From: Spirochaetia bacterium
GTDB taxonomy: Bacteria; Spirochaetota; Spirochaetia; JABMQR01
Direction: 5' to 3'
Assembly: GCA_021736525.1 (NCBI GenBank)
Contig: JAIPFR010000004.1
Span: 1-46,382 of the forward strand
Length of the DNA stretch: 46,382 bases
A model generated the notes under the pieces. It was not told the DNA's origin. It saw only the letters and a list, made by a program, of their open reading frames with translations, and ran no database searches. The position numbers were made by a program, and so were the translations under genes. Below, one piece after another: positions 39,722-46,382 of the stretch (positions are counted from its first letter, which is position 1; each line of letters opens with the position of its first letter).

Positions 39722-41533
39722 ATGAAAACACCTCAGGAACGCATAAGAAATTTTTGCATAATTGCTCATATAGACCATGGTAAATCCACGCTTGCAGACC
39801 GTTTTATTGAACGGGCCCATCTTGTCGATAATCGTAAAATAATGGATCAGATGCTTGATTCAATGGATATTGAACGAGAGCGTGGAATAACAATCAAGTC
39901 TCAGGCTGTAACAATTCCATATGTCTCGCTAGATGGTACATCCTATGAGTTGAATTTGGTAGATACTCCCGGCCATGTAGATTTTTCTTATGAAGTCTCC
40001 AGGGCAATTTCTTCCTGTGAAGGAGCTCTGCTTCTGATAGATGCTTCTCAGGGTGTTGAAGCCCAGACTCTTGCCAATATGTATATGGCCATGGAGCTTG
40101 ACCTCGAAATAATTCCCGTCATAAATAAGATTGACCTTCCGAGTGCTGATATACCGATGATAAAGCATCAAATAGATCATGACTTGGGTCTTGACCAGGA
40201 TATAGCAGCCCTGGTATCGGCAAAAACAGGCCAAGGTGTTGACGAACTCCTTGAGATGATAGTCGAATACATTCCTCCTCCGTCAGGCGACAGGAAAGCT
40301 CCTGCAAAGGCACTGATATTTGATTCCCATTATGACACTTATAGAGGTGTTATCGTACACCTGAGAATGTTTGAAGGAACCCTGTCTGTCAACGAAGAGA
40401 TTCAGTTCTGGTTTAATAAGTCTCAATATAAAATTGAAGAAATGGGTAAATTCCAGATGGGGCTGATAAAGCACAACTTTCTTTCTGCAGGGGACGTGGG
40501 ATACATAATTGCTGGAATTAAAACCATTTCAGATATTCGAATAGGCGATACGGTTACATCTGCTGCCAACCCCTGTGAAAAACCGCTGACCGGATTCAAG
40601 GAGGTGAAGCCGGTTGTATTTTCATCCATTTATCCGGTGGATTCAAATGAGTACGAAGAACTGCATTCAGCCATTGACAAGCTTAGGCTCAATGATGCTT
40701 CTCTAGTATATGAAAAAGATTCCTCTGCTGCTCTGGGATTTGGTTTTCGCTGCGGATTTCTCGGGATGCTTCACCTGGAAGTGGTTCAGGAGAGAATTGA
40801 GCGTGAATTTGATCTTTCTATTGTATTCACTTCTCCATCGGTACGGTATCATCTTATTTTAAAAGACGGTACTAAAATGGTTATTGATAATCCTCTTGAA
40901 TTCCCAGACCCGCTTTCTATCAGCAGCAGTGAGGAACCATTTATCCGAGCTAATATTATTACTCCTAGTGAATATGTGGGGAGCCTGATTAATCTTTGCA
41001 TGGAAAAAAGGGGAGTTCAGACTGCATTGAATTATCTTGACGAAAAGAGAGTTGAACTTATATACGAAATGCCGCTTGCTGAAGTGTTATTTGATTTTTA
41101 TGATCGGATGAAGTCTGTGAGCAGGGGATACGCTTCTTTTGATTATGATTTGATCGGGTATCGAGCAACTCTACTTTCAAGGCTTGATATCATGGTGAAT
41201 GGATCGGTGGTTGATGCGCTTTCTCAACTGGTTTTTCGGGAAAATGCTGTAGCTCGAGCGAGAAATGTATGTCGAAAGCTGAAAAATGAAATTCCTAAAC
41301 AGCAATTCAAAATTGCTATTCAGGGGTCTATCGGAAGTACCATAATTGCCAGAGAGACAATATCTGCTTATAGAAAAGATGTAACGGCAAAGTGTTATGG
41401 TGGAGATATTTCGAGAAAACGAAAGCTTCTTGAAAAACAGAAAGAGGGAAAAAAGCGCATGAAGATGGTGGGTAATGTTGAAGTACCACAAAAAGCCTTT
41501 CTGGCAGTTCTAAAAGGTGATGATAATGATTAA
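39722..41533 (+). CDS. lepA: Elongation factor 4 (LepA)
   Basis: RIRNFCIIAHIDHGKSTLADRFIERAHLVDNRKIMDQMLDSMDIERERGITIKSQAV. Confidence 0.97.
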   Translation: MKTPQERIRNFCIIAHIDHGKSTLADRFIERAHLVDNRKIMDQMLDSMDIERERGITIKSQAVTIPYVSLDGTSYELNLVDTPGHVDFSYEVSRAISSCEGALLLIDASQGVEAQTLANMYMAMELDLEIIPVINKIDLPSADIPMIKHQIDHDLGLDQDIAALVSAKTGQGVDELLEMIVEYIPPPSGDRKAPAKALIFDSHYDTYRGVIVHLRMFEGTLSVNEEIQFWFNKSQYKIEEMGKFQMGLIKHNFLSAGDVGYIIAGIKTISDIRIGDTVTSAANPCEKPLTGFKEVKPVVFSSIYPVDSNEYEELHSAIDKLRLNDASLVYEKDSSAALGFGFRCGFLGMLHLEVVQERIEREFDLSIVFTSPSVRYHLILKDGTKMVIDNPLEFPDPLSISSSEEPFIRANIITPSEYVGSLINLCMEKRGVQTALNYLDEKRVELIYEMPLAEVLFDFYDRMKSVSRGYASFDYDLIGYRATLLSRLDIMVNGSVVDALSQLVFRENAVARARNVCRKLKNEIPKQQFKIAIQGSIGSTIIARETISAYRKDVTAKCYGGDISRKRKLLEKQKEGKKRMKMVGNVEVPQKAFLAVLKGDDND

Positions 41534-41569
41534 AAAAAAGTCCAGAGCTTAATGCTTTGGACTTTTTTT
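41532..41569. terminator. Bidirectional Rho-independent terminator between lepA and the converging isomerase gene
   Basis: A-tract + AAAGTCCA-GAGCTTAATGCTT-TGGACTTT + T-tract. Confidence 0.85.
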
Positions 41570-41594
41570 CTCTTTATTCTTTAATTTTGCGAAC

Positions 41595-43139
41595 TCAGGA
41601 ATCTATCGCAAGAATTTGATTGAAAAATGTCCGCATAAAGTTATCCTCAAATTTTTCAGATGAATAAACCATCTGATTGTAGTCGCTTTGAATAATCTGA
41701 GGGGTAAAGTAGGGATACAGCATTTCCAGAGTTGCTGTATCGAGTTCTTCAGCTTCTTCAGCTTCTGTGCAGTAAGCAATAAGGATTCCAGAATTTATAG
41801 ATATGGGGTCTGACAGCTCTCCCTCATTAATTGCAAAAAGAGTTTTGAGGGAGTTTTCATTATTCTCCAAATTGGCAAGATACTGGCCTGAATCACTGTA
41901 TTGAAATGAGCTAAGGAACATTGCACTGCCATAATTGACCGGTGCTTTCTGGACTGAATAAATATCCAAGCCGTATTTTTCTGCTGTAATAGAAAAATTC
42001 TCTTCAGCTGCAGTAGAAAATGCCAAGGCTTCACCTGTTATATAATCTTCTACAAGTCCTCTCTCGCGGGAAACCAGATAGTTCTTTATTTTTGACAATA
42101 TTTTTTCGTCTGCAAAATCCGGCTGTCTGACAGCCGAATTAAGTTGATAAATATTATAACCATAAGGAGTTTCTAACAATGTACTGATTTCGCCCGCATT
42201 AAGGGAAAAAACCATACTCAAATCATCTTCGTTATTAAATCCCTCTTTCATTTCATAATAATAAACTGTACCTGCCTCGCCGCCATTGTCGGAAAAAGAA
42301 TCAATGGAGTAAGTTCTTGCGGCATCCTCAAATAAAAGCGAGCCATCTGCTATACGATTGTAAACGGCTTCTGCTTCCTGTCTGTTTTCTGAAGAAAAAG
42401 TAATGATACTAACATCAGCGGATCTGAATTCTGAAGAATTAGCTTCTCCATATGCAGCTGCTTCATTATCAGGATAGGCAGAAAGCGGGAAGACAACATA
42501 GTCAAATGCTTTTTCTGTTCTACCCATTTCAGCTATGAAAGAAATTTCATCAGGAACAACGAAAGCACCGAAAAGATCATCTGATAACTGCTGTTTTAAT
42601 AATGAATCACTAACATCCTGTCTAATCTGCTTCCTTGTTTCTGTAGATACAGAATTATACAATTCTCGATCGAACTTTCCATTAGAAATATATGGTCCAG
42701 TGGTCAGCAGGTATCTGTCTACAGCTTCGTCTGTTACAAACATACCGCTTTTTTGTGCTTCACTGGTTAATGCAGTATGAATAACGGTATTATCATAGGC
42801 CTGCTTCCATATTTGGTATATCTGATATTCATAATTTTCTTCGGTGGTGTCAGAATCCCAATTCTGTGCAATTACTTCCCGTTGATTATAAAAATAACTA
42901 TTATAATCATAGGCTATTGGCTTTCCATCAAAATAACCAAAAACAAGCTCATTTCCTCCGCCTCCAAAGGCACCTGCCAACGGACTGAGTCCAAAGGCTA
43001 TAACTATAAGGATAAGAAGGATCAGACTGAGAATCCAGGACAGCTTGAACTGAGGTCGCGAAGGTTTAAAATTTTGTTTGGCAGAGTTAGCAGAGTTATT
43101 TGAAGCAGCAGTGATTTCAGTAATTTTATTTGAAGGCAT
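41595..43139 (-). CDS. SurA/PpiD-like peptidylprolyl isomerase (membrane anchored)
   Basis: Single N-terminal TM (LSWILSLILLILIVIAFGL), SurA-N-like helical region, PPIC-like core (ADVSIITFSSENRQEAEAVYNRIADGSLLFEDAARTYSIDSFSDNGGEAGTVYYYEM...GYNIYQL). Confidence 0.8.
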   Translation of the reverse strand: MPSNKITEITAASNNSANSAKQNFKPSRPQFKLSWILSLILLILIVIAFGLSPLAGAFGGGGNELVFGYFDGKPIAYDYNSYFYNQREVIAQNWDSDTTEENYEYQIYQIWKQAYDNTVIHTALTSEAQKSGMFVTDEAVDRYLLTTGPYISNGKFDRELYNSVSTETRKQIRQDVSDSLLKQQLSDDLFGAFVVPDEISFIAEMGRTEKAFDYVVFPLSAYPDNEAAAYGEANSSEFRSADVSIITFSSENRQEAEAVYNRIADGSLLFEDAARTYSIDSFSDNGGEAGTVYYYEMKEGFNNEDDLSMVFSLNAGEISTLLETPYGYNIYQLNSAVRQPDFADEKILSKIKNYLVSRERGLVEDYITGEALAFSTAAEENFSITAEKYGLDIYSVQKAPVNYGSAMFLSSFQYSDSGQYLANLENNENSLKTLFAINEGELSDPISINSGILIAYCTEAEEAEELDTATLEMLYPYFTPQIIQSDYNQMVYSSEKFEDNFMRTFFNQILAIDS

Positions 43140-43336
43140 GTAGAACTTCCTTTTTGCTTGTGTAAAAGCTTAATCGAATGCTGTAAAAAAATATCATGTA
43201 GTAGGTAAAGAGTCAATAAAATATGACACACGAGTGAAGTTCAAAGTGAATATTTTTATAAATCATCATTGTTTACAGTTTTTTTCCCAAAGGCTCGTTG
43301 ACATAGAATTAATCAATGTTTATAGTATCTTCTCAT

Positions 43337-43410
43337 GGGGGCGTGGCGAAGCTGGTTATCGCGCCGGCCTGTCAAGCCGGAGATCGCGGGTTCAATCCCC
43401 GTCGCTCCCG
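43337..43410 (+). tRNA. tRNA-Asp (anticodon GTC)
   Basis: Acceptor GGGGGCG/CGCTCCC, anticodon arm CCGGC-CTGTCAA-GCCGG, T-arm CGGGTTCAATCCCCG. Confidence 0.95.
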
Positions 43411-43417
43411 ATTCCTA

Positions 43418-43490
43418 CGGGCTGTAGCGCAGGGGCTAGCGCGCTTGGTTCGGGACCAAGAAGTCGGTGGTTCGAATCCACTCAGCCCGA
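43418..43490 (+). tRNA. tRNA-Pro (anticodon CGG)
   Basis: Acceptor CGGGCTG/CAGCCCG, anticodon arm CTTGG-TTCGGGA-CCAAG, T-arm GTGGTTCGAATCCAC. Confidence 0.95.
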
Positions 43491-43503
43491 ATTGGAAAAC
43501 TAG

Positions 43504-43543
43504 AGGACGATACTTGAAGTGATTCGAGGATCGTCCTTTTTTT
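43504..43543 (+). terminator. Rho-independent terminator after the tRNA pair
   Basis: AGGACGAT ... ATCGTCCT followed by TTTTTTTG. Confidence 0.85.
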
Positions 43544-43552
43544 GTTTAGCAC

Positions 43553-44794
43553 TCAATCCTGCCAGATAGCTACCAGTAACCCGTCAGGGCGCTTCAAATA
43601 GAGTATCTCGCCGGTATTATTAATTATAAAGTTAAGAATTGAATGATCGATGATTAAGAGTTGACCCGGTAGAATACGGGTATTGTATGGGAATATAAAG
43701 GATTCAGGTGAGTTTTTATCTCCCAATGTCCAGTTTGTCAGTACTATTTCACGGTTTGTCATGTTTCTTAAGCTGATTGATTCATTTTCTGTCGGTGTCT
43801 TAATCACGTCTTCAATTACAATGTCATTATTTTTTACTGTCAAGTAATCCAGTGATTCAATTCTTTCACTTTCAGCTTTTTCCCTGAGAGAAAAAGGCCC
43901 TGGAACAGCACTGAAAAAACCTTCTGAATCAAGGTCGTATCGCGTATCAAATATTATGGCTATTGGCCGATGGTCAGAATATATTTTACTGGCTTGAGAA
44001 TCATTGTTCATACAGAGCAGTTCGTCAAATTTATAGATTTCAAGCAGTGCAATGAATTCTTCATTAAATGTAAAATTCTCATGAAGCCAGATATTATCAT
44101 AGCTGCTTGTATCTGTTATAGTTGTTTTCTCCGAAGGGGGGATTACCGCTTTATAGTCGTCGAAACCTGACCATGCTTTGTCGTCAGAAGGTAAGTTGAA
44201 ATCCCCCAAAAGTATCAAATCTTTTTCTGAACCTAATGTGTTTTGTATATGATCAATCAAGTCTGGCAAATAGCCAATCTCTTTTCTTCGATCAAAAATA
44301 CTGTCTCCATAGATTGCGTGAAATGTAAGTAAGGTAAAATCAAAATTTCCTGCTGCAAAGCTGGCAGCATAGGGCTCTCTAATGAAATAATCTTCAGGGT
44401 CCGATATGACGTAATCTATACCAACAGGTTTTACTTTTTGATTGTCATATAAGTATGCGTATCGTTCTTTTATACCCCTTCCTACTTGATCAGATATAAG
44501 ATAATTCCATCCAGCAGGAAGAAACTTCATTAATCGCTGCAAAACCTGTTCGTCTCGAACTTCCTGAATTGCAACAAGATCATATCTTGTAATTATTTCA
44601 CTGATAGCTGAGAGTTCTGAGTCGTCACGACTATTATTTGAAAGGATTCTTATATTCCAACTGGCAAGATTGAGAATCTCAGTCTCTTGACCAGAAGCTG
44701 TAAAAAGTATTATTGCTATAATAAAAGTTGAAAACAGTTTTTTAATATTCATCGCTTTATTAGTCCGGCGTTTAAGGAAAGTTCCTATTATCAT
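43553..44794 (-). CDS. Secreted endonuclease/exonuclease/phosphatase-family protein with C-terminal lamin-tail-like domain
   Basis: Signal peptide-like N-terminus (KKLFSTFIIAIILFTASGQ), LNLASWNIRILSN, VAIQEVRDEQ, LLGDFNLPSDDKAW, SDHRPIAIIFD; C-terminal IVIEDVIKTPTENESISLRNMTNREIVLTNWTLGD...FPYNTRILPGQLLII. Confidence 0.83.
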   Translation of the reverse strand: MIIGTFLKRRTNKAMNIKKLFSTFIIAIILFTASGQETEILNLASWNIRILSNNSRDDSELSAISEIITRYDLVAIQEVRDEQVLQRLMKFLPAGWNYLISDQVGRGIKERYAYLYDNQKVKPVGIDYVISDPEDYFIREPYAASFAAGNFDFTLLTFHAIYGDSIFDRRKEIGYLPDLIDHIQNTLGSEKDLILLGDFNLPSDDKAWSGFDDYKAVIPPSEKTTITDTSSYDNIWLHENFTFNEEFIALLEIYKFDELLCMNNDSQASKIYSDHRPIAIIFDTRYDLDSEGFFSAVPGPFSLREKAESERIESLDYLTVKNNDIVIEDVIKTPTENESISLRNMTNREIVLTNWTLGDKNSPESFIFPYNTRILPGQLLIIDHSILNFIINNTGEILYLKRPDGLLVAIWQD

Positions 44795-44920
44795 AATAAT
44801 GGAAATTGATTGATTATTACAAGAACATATAGTAGTTTTAACGTGGTAATTTCATTTGCTTCTAATCAGCAGAAGGCTGATAGGGAAGTAATTAAACGCG
44901 CACTTAAGGAAAGCTGTCGA

Positions 44921-45538
44921 ATGATTAAAGAAGTTAAAATAATTGGTATAACAGGTGGGTCGGGTTCCGGAAAATCTACAATAGCACGAAAAATAGCTGA
45001 AATAATACCTGATTTTGTTTTTATCCCTCAGGATAACTACTATCGATCTGCTGAATACATTAATAATGAAAAAATTACGGCTTACAACTTTGATCATCCC
45101 GATGCTTTTGACAGTGATTTGTTTTACAATCATCTTCAGGCCTTAAAGAAGGGAAAATCTATTCAAATGCCGCAGTATGATTTTGTGAATCATAAAAGAA
45201 AAGATGTTTTTGTTGAGGTGCAGCCCCGTCCGCTTGTTGTAATTGAGGGGTTGATGATATTAACTAATCCAGTTGTCCGAGAATTGATTGATTTGAAATT
45301 GTATGTTGACACTCCCGATGATATACGTTTTATCAGACGTCTTCAGCGAGATGTGAAGGAGAGGGGCAGAACAGTTGAATCTGTTATTAGTCAGTACTTG
45401 GAAGTTGTGAGACCGGGTCATTATGCCTTTATTGAGCCGACAAGAATATACGCGGATTTAATTATACCAGAAGGGGGGTATAATGATAATGCCCTTGAAG
45501 CGCTTCTGCCATTTATCAAGCAAATTGCGGCAAGCTGA
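44921..45538 (+). CDS. udk: Uridine kinase
   Basis: ATG 44921: [73 protein letters not shown]. Confidence 0.92.
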   Translation: MIKEVKIIGITGGSGSGKSTIARKIAEIIPDFVFIPQDNYYRSAEYINNEKITAYNFDHPDAFDSDLFYNHLQALKKGKSIQMPQYDFVNHKRKDVFVEVQPRPLVVIEGLMILTNPVVRELIDLKLYVDTPDDIRFIRRLQRDVKERGRTVESVISQYLEVVRPGHYAFIEPTRIYADLIIPEGGYNDNALEALLPFIKQIAAS

Positions 45539-45545
45539 TGATTTT

Positions 45546-45845
45546 TTATTCCTTTTGATGCCTAAACTTTTTATAATCAGCAAAAAGGTCTTTCCAAATG
45601 ATTTTTTCTGGAACCGGATCTTGCCCTCCATCGAAGAAGGAACCATGGCATCTGCCAATCCTGAGTATTCCAGCTGAAAAACCTTTTGCAATACCATGTT
45701 TATGTACAGCCTCTATCATATATTGTGAGCAGGAAGGGTTATATATACATGAAGGTCTTAACCATGGCGAAATAACTTTGCGATATAAAAAAACAGGCAA
45801 AAGAAAAATATTTTGGATTACTCGTTTCAGAAGTATTGTTTTCAT
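45546..45845 (-). CDS. yidD: Membrane protein insertion efficiency factor YidD
   Basis: FLYRKVISPWLRPSCIYNPSCSQYMIEAVHKHGIAKGFSAGILRIGRCHGSFFDGGQDPVP. Confidence 0.93.
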   Translation of the reverse strand: MKTILLKRVIQNIFLLPVFLYRKVISPWLRPSCIYNPSCSQYMIEAVHKHGIAKGFSAGILRIGRCHGSFFDGGQDPVPEKIIWKDLFADYKKFRHQKE

Positions 45846-45968
45846 TAAGATATTTTAATTAATTAGATCATTAATGGCAATTGTCAGTATTAATTGATGA
45901 ATGGTATTTGACCAAATTCGGTAGATTGTATATAGTACTTTTGCATTACTCTTGTGGAGGTGATAATT

Positions 45969-46139
45969 ATGGCAGGACCTGTATCCAAAAATGCTCGCCG
46001 AGAAGGGGCGATTCAGCTAGTAAGTCGCTGGGGCGGAGCTATTAAAATGAAATCAGTTTTTGAAAATGGTAAATTAAGACACGTTGCTGTTTGTGAGAAA
46101 ACTGGGAATACTGCAAGAAAAGCCAAAGATCTTATGTAG
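45969..46139 (+). CDS. Small basic protein of unknown family (56 aa)
   Basis: Strong SD GGAGGTGA about 6 nt upstream of ATG 45969; MAGPVSKNARREGAIQLVSRWGGAIKMKSVFENGKLRHVAVCEKTGNTARKAKDLM; followed by a terminator. Confidence 0.7.
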   Translation: MAGPVSKNARREGAIQLVSRWGGAIKMKSVFENGKLRHVAVCEKTGNTARKAKDLM

Positions 46140-46182
46140 TTTCATACTATATACATTTTACTCTTTATTACTTTTTTTTATC

Positions 46183-46211
46183 AAACTGCCTTTAAATGGG
46201 GCAGTTTTTTT
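46183..46211 (+). terminator. Rho-independent terminator after the small basic ORF
   Basis: AAACTGCC-TTTAAATGG-GGCAGTTT + T-tract. Confidence 0.8.
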
Positions 46212-46242
46212 ATTGTTACAGCATTATTTATATTACCTGAAA

Positions 46243-46284
46243 TAAAAAACCGGCTGACGCAGTATAGAAGAGCGTCAGCCGGTT
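46243..46284 (-). terminator. Rho-independent terminator for the minus-strand gene at the right edge
   Basis: Perfect 13-bp inverted repeat AACCGGCTGACGC/GCGTCAGCCGGTT with an 11-nt loop; T-tract on the minus strand. Confidence 0.88.
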
Positions 46285-46315
46285 ACTAGTAAGGTTCAGA
46301 AAGAACTGAAAGTTC

Positions 46316-46382
46316 TTATTTCTCCAACGGGAAATTCTCTACAAGATAATATCCGAAGATTTCAGCAAGAAGCCCGTATTCT
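46316..46382 (-). CDS. 3' end of an unidentified minus-strand gene, truncated by window edge
   Basis: Reverse strand reads ...EYGLLAEIFGYYLVENFPLEK-stop just before a strong minus-strand terminator. Confidence 0.55.
   Translation of the reverse strand, partial: EYGLLAEIFGYYLVENFPLEK

Noticed and set aside
43234-43522. ORFs 43234-43503 and 43316-43522 (+)
   Set aside because: They run through the tRNA-Asp and tRNA-Pro genes; spurious reading frames of structured RNA genes.

Overview
The window is a dense bacterial chromosomal segment. Gene content and style suggest a free-living spirochaete, but this is inference only; no taxonomic search was run. It falls into four parts. (1) About 1-15170 (+): a compact operon of the selenium-dependent purine/uric-acid catabolism type: ygfK (5'-truncated by the window edge), ssnA, ygeY, a three-gene xanthine-dehydrogenase-type molybdenum hydroxylase, an 8-oxoguanine/guanine-deaminase-like aminohydrolase, ygfM-like, xdhD-like and ygeW, ending in a clear Rho-independent terminator. 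(2) About 15280-20120: a signalling locus with an HD-GYP response regulator and an ICMT/PEMT-like membrane methyltransferase (-), divergent from a 1035-aa multi-TM/GAF/PAS histidine kinase (+). The kinase carries a C-terminal GNAT-type domain resembling autoinducer-synthase/FeeM-like acyltransferases. This is my strongest candidate for an undescribed system. (3) About 20237-41533: mostly housekeeping genes: an unknown membrane protein, comEC-like, ksgA, pta, tyrA-like, mtaB, argS, rplU, rpmA, obgE, nadD, yqeK, an LCP-like lipoprotein apparently lacking its catalytic Arg residues, rsfS, a hyperacidic small protein, ispE, spoVG, tRNA-Gln, rplY (L25), pth (apparently non-AUG start, missed by the ORF caller), tilS, ftsH, lepA. 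(4) About 41595-46382: a SurA/PpiD-like isomerase, tRNA-Asp, tRNA-Pro, a secreted nuclease-like EEP protein with a lamin-tail-like domain, uridine kinase, yidD, a small basic unknown protein, and the 3' end of a minus-strand gene. I saw no CRISPR array, rRNA, prophage or transposase. All identifications come from reading the sequence by eye; no database search was run.
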